Assembly (NCBI GenBank): GCA_026018925.1
Contig: JAKSZU010000029.1
Span: 14,311,778 to 14,375,777, forward strand
Reading direction: 5' to 3'
DNA: 64,000 nucleotides
Source: Tupaia tana
Taxonomy: Eukaryota > Chordata > Mammalia > Scandentia > Tupaiidae
The translations under genes were made by a program, and so were the position numbers. Below are positions 37,901-49,389 of this stretch, piece by piece. Below the pieces are notes generated by a model, which saw only the letters and a program-made list of their open reading frames with translations, made no database searches and was not told the origin of the DNA. Every line of letters begins with the position of its first letter. Position 1 is the stretch's first letter.

Positions 37901-39750
37901 TTGTGCTGCCTTTTTGTTTGCACATGTGCTTTGACCCTCCCCAACCCCCACAACCCTCCTCTCTAAGCTCCCATGGTGCAGTGAGAAATGAAGAGACTGT
38001 GACATAAGAATGGAGCATCTCGGACTCCTTCATGCTGACTTTTTCCTTCACAAGTATACTCTGGACATTCCTTGCACCTTTCCATCTTAAACCTCCACAG
38101 TCCAGGAGCCAGCAGCACTGATAGAGAGAAACAAAAGAACCCCATGTCTCAGACACCATACTGCTGCCTTCTGCCAGAATAAATGTGCTTTGAAATTTCT
38201 GCTCCCCACCCCCTGCATGCCTCTGTAATAAACTCATAGGTTGCAGGGGTCAGTGGCAGACAGAGAGCACACCTGTGCATGCCCAGAAGGACAGCACATC
38301 TCAGAATTTATACTGCTACCTTTTGCCCATGTAGGTGTGCTTTGGACTGTCCCCACACCGCAGCCCTCTGCCATAAGCCCCCTGCCATAGGCCCCATGGT
38401 GTAAAAGCCCATGGTAGTGAGACAGAATAAAGTGATCTCAGAGTCCTTGCTGTTGCCTTTTGCCCACACAGGTGTGCTTTGGACCCTCTCACCACTCATG
38501 TGCCCATCCTCTACAAGACCCCATGCTGATCTGAGCCAGGGGCAACAGAGAGTGAGCACAGAAGGGTGGAGCTTCTTCCTTCTGCCTTTTGCCCATGCTG
38601 GGGTGCTTTAGACTCTCCACATCCCATGCCCTTCTGCTTTAAGCTCCTAAAGTGCATGAGTCAGCATTGGCAAGAGAGAGAGAAAGAGAGAGAGTGAGCA
38701 CAGGAGGATAATTATCTCAGGCCTCTTGCTGCTACCTTAGGCAAGTCTAGATGTGCTTTAAAATGCCTCCCCCCAACCACTCTGCCCTCCACCATAAGCA
38801 CCCATGGTAAAGGAGCCAGTGATAATGAGTCAGTGAGAGTGAGCACTGACTTTCAGACTTTTTGTTGCTGCCATTTCCCTGTAGAGATTCACTTTGGAAC
38901 CTTCCTCTCCAGCACCTCTGCCATAGCCTTCATGTGCAGGAGCCAGTGATAGCAAGAAAGAGTGAATGCAGAAGTACTTTGCATCTTAGACTTCTTGCTG
39001 TTGCCTTTTACCTGCATGGGTGTGGTTTATAACCCCCTCCTGCCCATACTTCCTTAAGTCCCCCACCTTGCAGGAGTCAGGAACAGCAAGTCAGATAGAG
39101 AGCATGAGTGCAGAACGACCTTATGTCTCAGTGTTCTCGATGCTGCCTTCTGCCTGCATAAGTGTGCTTTTGACCTTCACCATTGCCTAGACCCCTCTAC
39201 CATAATTGACACAGTGCAAGAGCCAGGGGCAGTAAGAAAGAGTGAACACTGAAAGTCAGTACATCTCAGTGTTCTTGTTTTTGCCTTCTGCCTGAGCAGG
39301 TGTGCTTTGGACACTCTCCCCAATGCACTTCTGCAGTAGGCACTCATGGTGCAGGAGCTAGGAACTAGTAGTAGAAAGAGAGAGATCAAGAGAGAGAGAC
39401 AAAGTGAGCCTATTAACTACACATCTCAGACTTCTTGCTGCTACCTTTGCCTGCACAGCTGTGTTTTTGACCCTTCTCCCACCTCATACGGCACCTTAAG
39501 CCTCCATGGTTCAGGAGCCAGTGGCAATAAGAGACAGATTCAGCATAGATGGATCGCACCTCTAACTCAGATTTCTTGCTTCTGCCTTTAGCTCAAGCTG
39601 GTGTGCTTTTGACCCTCTGCCATACCCTCTCTACCTTAACGCCCAATGGTTCAGGACTAAGAGGCAGCAACAGAGAGACAGGGAGTGCAGAAGGACCAGG
39701 TCACTCAGACTTCTTGCTCCTGCTTTTGTATGCCTTAGTTTGCTTTGAGA
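34995..39750. repeat. Tandem array, about 140-bp unit, roughly 31 copies
   Basis: A block CAGGTGTGCTTTGGACC (with variants) recurs near 35019, 35155, 35329, 35937, 36070, 36210, 36350, 36479, 36626, 36769, 36908 and so on to about 39736, spaced about 130-155 bp apart. Each unit has CTTGCTGCTGCCTTTTGCC, that block, a CCCCTCTGCCATAAGCCCC stretch, GGTGCAGGAGCCAGTGGCAA and a GAGAGAGAGTGAGCACAGAA end. Copies diverge by perhaps 15-25 percent. Every frame is short and broken, so I see no coding role. A solo LTR interrupts it (35590-35936), and an L1 5' region starts soon after its right end. It could be a minisatellite or satellite, or expanded L1 promoter monomers. Confidence 0.9.
35590..35936 (+). 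mobile_element. Solo LTR (347 bp) inside the tandem array
   Basis: Starts TGTATAAAGGG and ends GTCGGGACA, with the host CAGG duplicated at 35586-35589 and 35937-35940. It has CCAATGATTGG and CCAATCAATG motifs, a TATATAAG box near 35822 and AATAAATGAG near 35846. The 4-bp duplication and layout suggest a class I (gammaretrovirus-like) ERV. No internal sequence remains. Confidence 0.85.
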
Positions 39751-39899
39751 TTGTAGTTAGCTGACTTGTACTTCCTTCTTTATTTGAATCAGCCCCAAGT
39801 GCAACTAATTGTGAGAGATTGGGATAGAAAGCAACATCTAAAGCTGGCTACATTTACCCTTCTTGGATTGATAGAAAAGGCCATTTTATAAAAACACAC

Positions 39900-41640
39900 C
39901 TGAGAAGTAGAGCTCATCTTCCCCACCAATACTACAGAATCAACTCCAAAAAATTAGGAAGGAGTGTGTAATCCATTAGATGACCAAAAACCAGTGCAGA
40001 GACACAGGAGATATGAAGAAAAAAATAAAACATCTCTCCCTCAACGGAACAGAAAAATTCCTCCAAAGAGTACAACCAAAGAGTACAAAAGAAGTCACAG
40101 AAATATCAGAAAAAGAATGCAGAATGTTCAAAGTGACAAAACTGAATGAGATGAAAGAGGAAACAGACAACCATCTCCAGGTGAGGAAATCATTCCAAGA
40201 CTTGAAAAAGAATTCCATAAAGAGACAAACACCATAAAAAAAAAAAAGAATTGAACAGAACTCCTAGAGATAAGGACTGTAACACACAAAAAAAATTAAA
40301 AAAAAAACCTCCCTTGAAAAAATTAATAGCAGATTAGTCTATGCAGAAGATAGAATCTCTGATCTGGAAGAAAAAAACGTTCACTTAGACAAAACTATCA
40401 AAAAGAATAAAAAACAACTGTTGGGGATAAAAACCAGCCCATGACTGAGAATTAAGCCAGAAAGAAAGATTGCAGAAGGCAGTTGAAAGCAACCCCATTC
40501 CTAGACAGAGAGCTAAAGGGACTCCATGGCCAACCAGATAGAGCTCCAGGCATGAGCTGTGTCTCAAGATGTTTGGTGACATTCCACAGCAAAAATACTG
40601 TCTAACTACTAAGTTAATGATAGCTACCAATCTTGTACCAGGAATACAAACTACAAAGAATGTCATGTATAGTGTATTCTGTTCTCTATAGCTAAACTCA
40701 CTACTTATTTGATTTAATTTAGAATAAATGGGTTCTGCTTTGGCACAGTTTTGCTTCTGCTTCAAGAGAGCTTTAGTCCCCTTTTAACTTTTCCTCATCT
40801 CTTGCCTCAATTCTTCATGACAGTCTACCTTTGAGCCCTGAGTTTCTCACAAATAACCCCTCAAAATAATGATGACCCACCAGAAATACTAGACACCATT
40901 AAACACCCAAATATCTGAATAACTCATATCCCAGAAAGTGAAGAATATCACTATAGCATCAAAAACCTATCCCATGTAAGACTTGAAGAAAGCTTTCCAA
41001 ACCTAGAGAAACATTCAGACATCAGACCCAACAAACAGAAAGGACCCCAAATGGAATAAACCTAAGAAGATTCTCTCAATGGTACATCATAGCCAGATTG
41101 ATCAAGATAAAAGACAAGGTTCTAAAAATGGCAAGAGAGAAATGTAGTTATTTACAAATTGTTATCCTACTAGGCTACCATCAGACCTCTCAACTGAAAC
41201 AATGCAAACAAGGAAAGAACAAGAAGACATATTCAAAACACTGAAAGGAAGACAATTTCAACCAATACTATACCACATGAGATTATTCTTCAAATTGGAA
41301 GAACACAAAAATATCATTTCCAGATTTTTTTTTTAAAAAGAAAACTGATAAAATTTATCAACACTAGACAATATATTCACAAATTATTGAAGGGTTTACT
41401 ATATCAGGAAAACTAAAAAGGCACAAACAGAAATAAGAGAAAAAAAGAAACTGGAAGATGGCTAACAAAATGGCAGTGATAAGTCAGTAAATATCAATAA
41501 TTGTGCAGCATGTTAGTAGATTAAATGCTCTAATTAAAAGATACACATAGACTGAAAGTAGAGGGCTAGAAATTGTGTATTTATTACAAATAAATACACA
41601 AATACCATTTACAAACTCAATAGTAATTAAAGTAAAAAAT
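39900..41640 (+). mobile_element. L1, 5' half (ORF1 region), plus strand
   Basis: From about 39950 it matches the L1 pieces at 9691-9953 and, reversed, 3600-5600. Frames 39964-40149 and 39980-40237 are charged, coiled-coil-like stretches of ORF1. 40880-41560 carries the ORF1 C-terminal side (ACCCAACAAACAGAAAGGAC, then the CCTAAGAAGATTCTCTC block). A solo LTR splits it (40419-40851). ORF2 is absent. Confidence 0.7.
40419..40851 (+). mobile_element. Solo LTR (about 433 bp) inside the L1
   Basis: Begins TGTTGGGGATAAAAACC and ends GTTTCTCACA. It has AATAAATGGGTTCTGC (polyadenylation signal near 40722). The flanks AACAAC (40413-40418) and AATAAC (40852-40857) look like a 6-bp duplication with one change, which would suit a class II element. 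Confidence 0.65.
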
Positions 41641-41760
41641 TAAAACCAGCTTCAAGTAACATCAGTGCCTTAATTATCATGCCATCTTCTGGCCCGACTC
41701 TTTCCTTTTTTTGTCTTCTCCAGTGAACAAATGTGCCCCATAGCAAAACTTAATAAATAA
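41640..41760. mobile_element. Rearranged SINE pieces
   Basis: A reverse SINE head (CAGTGCCTTAATTATCATGCC..CTTCTGGCCC) is joined to a forward 3' body (TGTCTTCTCCAGTGAAC..GCCCCATAGCAAAACTT). This suggests an inversion or two overlapping fragments. Confidence 0.55.
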
Positions 41761-41957
41761 ATAAAACAAAAATACTAAGAATGAAGATTAAGAATTCATT
41801 AGCTAATCAAGCTTAATAGTTTAGATATGGGAAATTTACTAAAAGATGATTGGAAAAGAGAAAGTTATAAGAAGCAATCAAAGATAATAAAGTTAAACAT
41901 ATCAGAGAGAGATTCAGCAATGCCAAATGTTAATGCTCTAAAATAAACTGAGGGAAT

Positions 41958-42192
41958 GGGGGCTGCAGATGCCATAATGGTTGCATAAATCACTGGACTT
42001 TGATGTACTTGACCAGACCCAGTGACTTAAAACTCACACTGGATGTGTGTGCATGTGTGCCCAAGATCCCAAGAGGAGAATGGAGGAGGAGGGAATGTGG
42101 CATGTCCATCCCACCTGGTGAATGAGTTCTCTCTGTCTGTCTCTGTCTTTCCAGTGAGTATATGTACCCTATGGAAAAAAATCTCTCAAGAA
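41958..42192 (+). mobile_element. tRNA SINE
   Basis: GGGGGCTGCAGATGCCATAA head. The B-box part is deleted (ACTTGACCAGACCCAGTG). Then the full body and TACCCTATGGAAAAAAATC follow. Confidence 0.8.
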
Positions 42193-42790
42193 AAAGAAAA
42201 AAGAAACATAAAGAAATCTGTCAATTTTGATAACAAATGTATATTCTTGCAATGATAACATACACACAGAAGCAATCACATACAAATACAGATTTTATAA
42301 AGTAATAAAAATAGAACAGTGTAAAACTAGAAATGAGATGAATAAACAGACCAGTTGAACTATCAAGAGAACATCTTAAAAATACCTCTGGCTTTTGGCA
42401 ACTTTTATCAGTGAAAAAGATGGCACTTCAGAGAAGCAGGGAAAAAAATATTCTCCAAAGAGCATTAGCTGTGAAGACGATATTTTATCTGTGTAGTAAA
42501 AAATTATGATGTACCTTTTCTACCCATGTTACATAATTTCCAAAGATATCTTTTAAGAGTTACGTAAAACAATATTTTAAATAACTTATAAATTGGACTA
42601 CATTAAAATAAAAATTCTATTCATCACATGATATACCTAAAGGGTGTAAAGAGAAGTGACAAGAGTGTGAGAAAATAATGACCATATGTCTAATCAAACA
42701 TACTGCTCTTTTTTTAATAAACATGTTTTAAAAAACAGGATCTTGCTAGCTTATGATCCTCCTGCCTCCCAAGTACTAACTAAATATTTT
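42193..42790. other. Unassigned AT-rich sequence
   Basis: No reading frame or repeat recognised in about 600 bp. It may include old L1, to judge from its A-richness. Confidence 0.35.
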
Positions 42791-42794
42791 TTAA

Positions 42795-42860
42795 GAATTA
42801 TTTATTCAATTTTGTTTATCCCTTTTTCTAAAATTTGCTACAGAACTCACATACTCACCA

Positions 42861-42903
<43 letters not shown>

Positions 42904-42952
42904 AGCTACCAGGTCTCAGAAAATCATGGTCAGTCCTGTGGGAGTCCAGCAC
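42795..42952 (-). mobile_element. Short-form tRNA SINE with GA expansion
   Basis: CACATACTCACCAGAGAGAG, a GA run at 42866-42901, AAGCTACCAGGTCTCAG, GTGGGAGTCCAGCACC. Confidence 0.65.
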
Positions 42953-43631
42953 CCTAGTCTCTAATTCCACATCCTGATACTGTAAATAAACATTTTTAAT
43001 AAAAAAAAAGTAGACAAAGACACTTGTTCAGATACTTTAGCTAGATTTCTAAATGCTCAATAAATGTATAAAACATGTTTAACATCTTTAGTAAATGGAA
43101 AAATACCAAAATCAAATAAATAAAACTAAACAGTATCAATAAACATTTTGAACTGAACTCTAAGGGGGAAAAACAGGTTGAATGTCTACTTATCTATACT
43201 TTAGGAAACTGATTCAATAACCTCCCAGACACACATACAACCAGCACAAACTCAAAGAAATATAAGAATGTAAGTACTATGATAAGAATTCATAGCATTA
43301 GTTTAAATATTTGAAACTGAGGTAGAAGAGGCAAAAAGTCATTAAGTGAGAAAAGAATGGGACAATGTAAAGAAAGTGGTTCCTAGGGGTAAGCCATATT
43401 TTAGCTCTTATAGGTCCAATTTAATAAATAGTATAAAATACAACATAAGTTATATGAACATAACATTTGTGTAATATACATGTATGCAAGTTTTTAGAAA
43501 CAAATATGTAGAATATATAAGAAAAAAATTTATAGACCTGAAAAATGTGGTTACCTATATGTAAGTGAAGAAAAACTCACCTTCACAAAAATGAACACTT
43601 TTTCAAAATTCATCAAGATGAAGGGCTATTA
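42953..43631. other. Unassigned AT-rich sequence
   Basis: No gene visible. The stretch is A-rich and L1-like in composition, but I could not align it to another segment here. Confidence 0.35.
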
Positions 43632-43890
43632 GGACCAGCAGTTAATGTAATGGCTATGTCGCTGGACTCCCACATAGTCGACCGCGGTTCGAGTCCCGGA
43701 CCCGGTGGCTTAAACTCACGCTGGACGCATGTGCGTGCGTGCCCAAGATCCCGAGAGGAGAATGGAGGAGAAGGGATTGCGGCGTGGCCATTCCCCCTGG
43801 GGGGTGATTTCCTGCTTTCTGTCTCTCTATCTCTCTCGGTCTGTCTGGCGAGTGCACGAGCCCTATAGCGAAAACCTCTCCAAAAAAAAA
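43632..43890 (+). mobile_element. Young tRNA SINE, near consensus
   Basis: GACCAGCAGTTAATGTAATG head with GGTTCGAGTCCCGGACCCGG intact, CCCCCTGGGGGGTGATTTC, GCCCTATAGCGAAAACC, A-rich tail. It is one of the least-changed copies. Confidence 0.95.
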
Positions 43891-44167
43891 GAAAAAAAAA
43901 AGATGAAAAAAGATCTCTGTACTGACACAAATATTCCATCAAAATTCATGTTTTCTTTTCATGGAAAAAGAGACCAAAAATTCTAAAATTTATCTAGAAT
44001 GTGAAATATAAATACATATATAATTAGACAATTTCTGAATTAAAGCACTGGAGTAACTGACAATAACAAATATTATAAAACTACAAAACAGCAATCAAAG
44101 ACAAAGATCAAGAGACAATAATATAATCAAAATCCATAAATTAAGTCATACTGAAATAGAAATTATT
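43891..44167. other. Unassigned AT-rich sequence
   Basis: About 280 bp resembling decayed L1 ORF2 (TAAAACTACAAAACAGCAATC), with no open frame. Confidence 0.35.
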
Positions 44168-44430
44168 AGGCCAGCCCATGGCATGAGGGTTAATGCAGCT
44201 GGATCCCACATGGCCAACCATGGTTCAAGTCCCAGACCCAACACCTTGAAAAGCAGGCCAGCTACATGTTCAGGTATGCCAAAAATCCTGAGAAGAGAAT
44301 GAAGAAGAAACTGAGGCATGGCCATATTTCTGGTTTGAAGTTTCTCCTTCCTTCCTTTTCTCCCTTCCTTCCTTCTTCCTTTCTCTCTCTCTCTCTAGCA
44401 AGCACACATGCCCTATAGCAAAAACTGAAA
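44168..44430 (+). mobile_element. tRNA SINE, old
   Basis: GGCCAGCCCATGGCATGAGG head, GGTTCAAGTCCCAGACCC, TTCC/TTCT-rich body, ATGCCCTATAGCAAAAAC end. Confidence 0.8.
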
Positions 44431-44479
44431 CAAAACAAAACATAATGCAGGTCAAGCTTGGAGTCAATAACAAATGTAA

Positions 44480-44675
44480 CTGCAGTCTTGGAAGGCATAT
44501 GGTTAACCATGACTTTGGATTCCCAGGTCAGTCTAAAATCAAGCCTGTGAATAAGTGCACATGCCTAAGATCCTGATGAGTTAAGAAACATGGTAATGAG
44601 TCCCTGTATGTGCTTCTCTCTTTCTCTCAATCTTGAGTGAACGTGCATGCTCTATCATGAATAAAATAAACCAAA
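44480..44675 (+). mobile_element. tRNA SINE, old, broken
   Basis: GGAAGGCATATGGTTAACC, CAAGCCTGTGAATAAGTGCA, TAAGATCCTGATGAG, CATGCTCTATCATGAATAAA follow long-form order. Confidence 0.5.
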
Positions 44676-44744
44676 AAAAGAAAATGCATAGAAATCGAAG
44701 TTTGGCAAGTTTTTGCCCACTAGTGCTGCCATTCTTTCTTTATT

Positions 44745-44978
44745 GTTTTAGGTTTTTGCCATAGGGTGCATATGCTCACTGGAGAGAGACAGAGAGAAGG
44801 AAAGGGAGAAATGGTGAATAGACACACCACAATCCCTTATCTTCTATTCCCTCTTGGGATTTTGGATATGTGCGCACACACATGCCCAGTATAATTTTCA
44901 AGCTGCCAGGTCCAAGACTCAAACCAGAGTTAGCCCATGTGGGAATCCAGTGCCTTAAGCACCACATCACCTGCTCGC
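44745..44978 (-). mobile_element. tRNA SINE, old reverse copy
   Basis: GTTTTTGCCATAGGGTGCAT, GA-rich part, CACAATCCCTTATCTTC, GACTCAAACCAGAG, GCACCACATCACCTGCTCG. Confidence 0.75.
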
Positions 44979-45433
44979 AACAGTGCTTCACTTCTTAGCA
45001 GAGTCATTATTGAAAAATCCTGAGGCTAAATTGGTGGATACAGGGACCTCACTGAGAGTAAGCATGAAACACTAGACAGAAAAGTGAAGTCATCTAAAAT
45101 GAAACAGGCTCTCTTTAGGCACCACATGACTAAAGCCTCACTTGCCATCCAGTCAACCAGAATTGAAACTACCCAGCTGAACTCACCCCAAAATGTAGAT
45201 ATAAGGACCCTTGAGCAAATAAATTTGTTAGTTTTTAGAATACTCAGTTTGTTCCTTACAAAGAAAATGCTGAACAATACATTTAAGCCCCAGCAATGTT
45301 TTTAACAAAATCACATGAGGCAGAAAGTCTTAAATACATGTCAGATACAATCAGTAGAACTTCAGAGCCATGTGTAAGAGTTTTGAAAAACCTACAGAGC
45401 AATTTTGTATACATTAGTCAATGAAATTTTAAG
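44979..45433. other. Unassigned sequence
   Basis: Frames at 45026-45277 (minus) and 45084-45305 (plus) overlap each other and show no domain. I do not call a gene. Confidence 0.35.
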
Positions 45434-45678
45434 ATTTCTTTTTTTTTTTGAGAGGTTTTGGCTATAGGGTGCATGAGCATGCCAGAAAGACAGAGAGACA
45501 GAAAGCGAGAAATCACCCCCCAGGAGGGATGGCCACGCCACAATCCCTTCTCCTCTATTCTCTTCTCAGGATCTTGGGCTGCGCCCAGCATGAGTTTAAG
45601 CCACTGGGTCCAGGACTCGAACTGCGGTCGACTACATGGGAGTTCAGGGACATAGCCATTATGCTAACTGCTGGTCCC
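45434..45678 (-). mobile_element. Young tRNA SINE
   Basis: GAGAGGTTTTGGCTATAGGG to CTAACTGCTGGTCCC. TTTTAAGATTT is duplicated on both flanks. A few bases near GGGCTGCGCCCAGC are lost from the ACGCACACGC segment. Confidence 0.9.
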
Positions 45679-45712
45679 AAGTTTTAAGATTTTTACATCC
45701 AAAAAAAAAAAA

Positions 45713-45962
45713 AGACAGCAGATGGCCTAGCAGTTATGTTACTGAACTAGACTATTACATGGCTGACCACTGTTTGAGTACCAGGCCTAGTGTCTTAAAA
45801 CTCACACTTGGAACATGTGCATGCATGCCCAAGATCTCAGGAGGAGAAAGGAGTAGCAGGAACTGTGGTGTGACCATCATCCTAGGGAGAGATTTCTTAC
45901 TTTCCTTCTCATTGTCTCAGTCTCTATCTGACATACATATGTGTACTAAGGGAAAAACTACA
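45713..45962 (+). mobile_element. tRNA SINE, old
   Basis: GACAGCAGATGGCCTAGCAG head, GTTTGAGTACCAGGCC, CCCAAGATCTCAGGAGGAG, GTGTACTAAGGGAAAAAC end. Confidence 0.75.
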
Positions 45963-46115
45963 CACACACACAAAATTAATTAATAAACAAAACATAAGGA
46001 TTTGTTACTCATACAAAAGTACTGCATTACATTTTATTTACATTTTAAAAATCAGTTTAAACTAAAAGTGTCATATAGTCTAATTTTCCTATTTTACATA
46101 ATATAAAATAGGCTC

Positions 46116-46382
46116 ATATGGGTCAGTGGAAAGCATTGTAGTTAAGGTGCTTAAGGTGTGGATCCAATGTGGCCGAGTATGTGGTTCAAGTGCCAGATCC
46201 AGTAGCATGAAAACCATGCCGGCACATGAGTAAGTGAGTGAATGTGTGTGTTCACCCAAAATCACAGGAGAGAGGAGAAGGGATTTCAGAACTGGCCATC
46301 CCCCAAGATTGGGGGGGTGGCGTGGGAGGAATTCTTTCTGGTGAGAGTGTGTGTCCTACAGCAAAAATATCTTTAAAAAAAC
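46116..46382 (+). mobile_element. tRNA SINE, old
   Basis: TGGGTCAGTGGAAAGCATTG head, GGTTCAAGTGCCAGATCC, body with a GGGGGGGTGG stretch, TCCTACAGCAAAAATATC end. Confidence 0.7.
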
Positions 46383-46553
46383 AGAAGAAATAAAGGCTGT
46401 AATAATTTTCTGCAGAATTTATCATCTTAATAAGACATTGTTGTTCTTAAGTAGAAAACTCCTTGAAACCACTTAAGTCACAAAATTTGTTGAGGGATAG
46501 GAAAAGTATTGAAAGTCATGTTTGTGTTAACCTCAATGTTGCACACAAAAAAT

Positions 46554-46810
46554 TGGGGACCAGCAGTAAACGTAGTGGCTATGTTGCTGGACTCCCATGT
46601 AGTTGACCCTGGTTTGAGTCCTGGATCCAGTAGCTTAAACTCATGCTGGGTGCATGTGCCTGCATGCCTAAGATCCCAAGAGAAGAATGGAGGACAAGGG
46701 ATTGCAGCATGGCCATCTCCCCTGGGGGGGAGGGTGATTTCTCGCTTTCTATCTCTCCGTCTTTCTGGTGAGTGTATGAGCAAAAAAAAACCTCTCCAAA
46801 AAAAAAAAAG
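46554..46810 (+). mobile_element. Young tRNA SINE
   Basis: GGGGACCAGCAGTAAACGTA head, GGTTTGAGTCCTGGATCC, CCCCTGGGGGGGAGGGTG, AACCTCTCC and A-tail. Confidence 0.9.
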
Positions 46811-47591
46811 GAAAGTAATCAAATATTTCATTTGATTGAAATCTGGTAAAAAACAAATAACACTAGCCAAAATATCAGAATGTCTAGCATCTGCAAATAA
46901 CCAGGCTCTGCGAAAGACACATCTCAAATCTAATTTATTTCCATTTTTCTTATAAGGCAGAAATACTTTGGCAAACCCTTCTTGAATGACTAGGAAAACC
47001 TATCAAGATAGGGGGTGCATCCGCTTTTTTCTAGTTGCCAAATCTGGTGACAGATCAGGTTTAAGTGAGCTCAGAAACAGGAAACACTAACAACAAATTG
47101 ATAGAATGAAGTCTGTTTACAGAGCACTGTAGACAGACACTCTCAGGATGACAGGTTATAACTTCACGCCAGGCCACACTCTAAGTTTTCTCCAATCAGT
47201 AACATCGTTAGGGCTTTGCCTACCCATCTCAGTCAAACTCTCTATCCCTTCTAAAAATTGGTCCAAACCTCTGAACAGCATCCAGTGCTTTAGGAGAAGT
47301 TAGGATTATCCAAATTCTGTCCACTCTAGGAAGAAAGATCAATAATTACTTTAAGTAAACTGAATTTTTTCCCTTTCCCAGGCTCTTCTGCCACTGCTCT
47401 GAAGTACTAATACAGTATTCAGGCTATAGGGGTGTTCTTTCAGGTGAGATTCCTACCTGTATAATTTTCTAACTTCACAATGCTTACTTTATTTTAGATA
47501 AAATGCTACTATTCACCAGTACTCCAAACTGCCTAACAAAAATCACTGTCATTCGATTCTGAATTTGAACTTGTATAATATTCTTTTTTTA
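46811..47591. other. Unassigned sequence
   Basis: No gene visible in about 780 bp. Composition is more balanced than the L1 stretches. I found no terminal repeats. Confidence 0.4.
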
Positions 47592-47853
47592 CCCCTTAGG
47601 TTTTTGCCATAGGGTGAGTGTGCTTGCTGAAGAGTGACAGAAAGAGGGAGGGGGATGAGAAATCACCCAGCAAGGGTGATGGCCACACCACAATCCCTTT
47701 TCTCCATTCTCCTCCTGGAATTTTGGACACAAAGGTACATGCACAAAGTGTGATTTTCAAGCTGTCAAAGTCTTGGAATGAAGGAAAGGCTGCCACTTCC
47801 TTCAGCTGAGTGGGAGTTCAAAACCATAACCACTATGCCACCTGATAGCTCCT
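47592..47853 (-). mobile_element. tRNA SINE, old reverse copy
   Basis: TTTTTGCCATAGGGTGAGTG, GAAATCACCC, CACACCACAATCCCTT, GTGGGAGTTC, CACCTGATAGCTCC. Confidence 0.75.
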
Positions 47854-47878
47854 AAAAGTTTTTAAATTTACCCAGTAG

Positions 47879-48136
47879 TGGGCTAGCCAGTGACATTGAG
47901 GAAAGGCTGCTGGATCCACATGCAATTTTGTAGTTTGATTCCCAGATCCAGTGGCTTGAAAATTACATCCAGAGTATGTTCATGTGTGCCCAAAATCCCA
48001 AGAAGAAAATGGAGAAGGGATTTAGGCATGCCCACCTCCCTGGGGGGTGATTTCTCATTCCTCCCCACCTACCCTGCCCATCTCTGTTTCTCTCAGGCAA
48101 GCACTTATGCCCTATAGCAAAAATCTTAAAAGAAAA
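47879..48136 (+). mobile_element. tRNA SINE, old
   Basis: GGGCTAGCCAGTGACATTGA head, TTGATTCCCAGATCCAGTGG, CCTCCCTGGGGGGTGATTTC, GCCCTATAGCAAAAATC end. Confidence 0.75.
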
Positions 48137-48544
48137 AAAGTAACTTATCCAGGAGTGCTAGGCAGGCCAAAGAAATGCAGGAGGGGACCAGAGACTTCAT
48201 TCACTTTAAGACACCAAGACATCCCACAAACACAGCTGCCAAAGGAACACTCTGTCTGCAAAGACTGCACAGTTATTTCACTGGGAAACTGGGGGCATTT
48301 CACTTGTACTAGAAATAAGCTTGTATTACAGGTGGGTAAACTTAATGAGATACAGGGTACCATCCATGATATGAAGTGCTGGGTGTTCAAATACAACACT
48401 TGGGCAGGTTCTTCTCTGATGGTCACAAAGAATTAGAAATGTGGACAAAAGGAGAGTATAGTAAGCAAAGTTTATTAGAAAAGAGTCAAAGCTTCCAGCT
48501 AAGCAAATGGGTATACTTAGGGTGTCAGAATTGGCCCTGACAAG
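48137..48544 (-). mobile_element. Possible LTR, minus strand
   Basis: The reverse complement starts near TGTCAGGGCCAATTC and contains CTAATAAACTTTGCTTAC (plus strand about 48460-48475), like an LTR polyadenylation region. The other end is not defined. Confidence 0.3.
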
Positions 48545-48744
48545 AAAAATTTTTTTAAAAAAAGTGAAAATTAATTTTGTCTAAGGAGATGAAAAAAAAA
48601 ATACTCTAAAAAGCCAAGCCAGCACAAGAGTTTTGTGCCACCAGGAGTCTTAAACTAATCATTTTCCTTGAGTTGGACACTGTGCTCAGGACTACAGACA
48701 GTTTGTCTATTTCTAACTAGTCAGCAAGTGCTCATAAATTTTTT

Positions 48745-48937
48745 TAAGACTTATTTATTTTATTTTATTTATTCATTCATTTTATTTTAATTTAACCAGA
48801 GAAAGACACACAGAGAGAGAGAGAGAGAGAGCAAGAGAGAGAAAGTGAGAACACAAGCCACCAGGTCCGGGACTCGAACCATGGTTGGCCATGTGGGAAT
48901 GTCCAGCACCTTAACCACCATGCCACCTGCTGGTCCC
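48745..48937 (-). mobile_element. Short-form tRNA SINE with perfect duplication
   Basis: Reverse copy with TTATTTTAATTTAACC, an AG run, AAGCCACCAGGTCCGGGAC and CACCTGCTGGTCCC. GCTCATAAATTTTTT is duplicated exactly at 48730-48744 and 48938-48952. Confidence 0.93.
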
Positions 48938-49389
48938 GCTCATAAATTTTTTGAAATATGAAAGAAGAATTTATTGTTCAAGGTCCTTCCATCTGCTGCT
49001 CTCCAGACCAAGAGACATTACGCTTTTTATTTGGAATGTAGCAATGATATGGACGACAGTACTTTCAGCTGTCATTATCTTAAGCAGGCAGCAAGTAGCT
49101 TTCTATCCAAGCAAGAAGAGCTAATAATTGATTTCTGCTGAGAGTTGTGAATGTATTTTTTTTTTTTGAGAGGTTTTCACTATAGGGCGCGTGCGCTCGC
49201 CAGACAGACAGAGAGAAACATAGAGACAGAAAGCGAGAAATCACCCCCCAGGGGGGATGGCCATGCCGCAGTCCCTCCTCCTCCATTCTCCTCTCAGTAT
49301 CTTGGGCACGCACGCACATGCGCCCGGCGTGAGTTTTAAGCCACCAGGTCTGGGACTGCGAACCAAGGTCGACTACGTGGGAGTCCAGC

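Noticed and set aside
34995..39750. CRISPR array
   Set aside because: Repeats are long, diverged and lack unique spacers, and the genome is mammalian.
43632..43710. Functional tRNA gene
   Set aside because: A-box and B-box are present, but the acceptor and anticodon stems do not pair properly and the sequence continues into the SINE body. The same holds at the other SINE heads.
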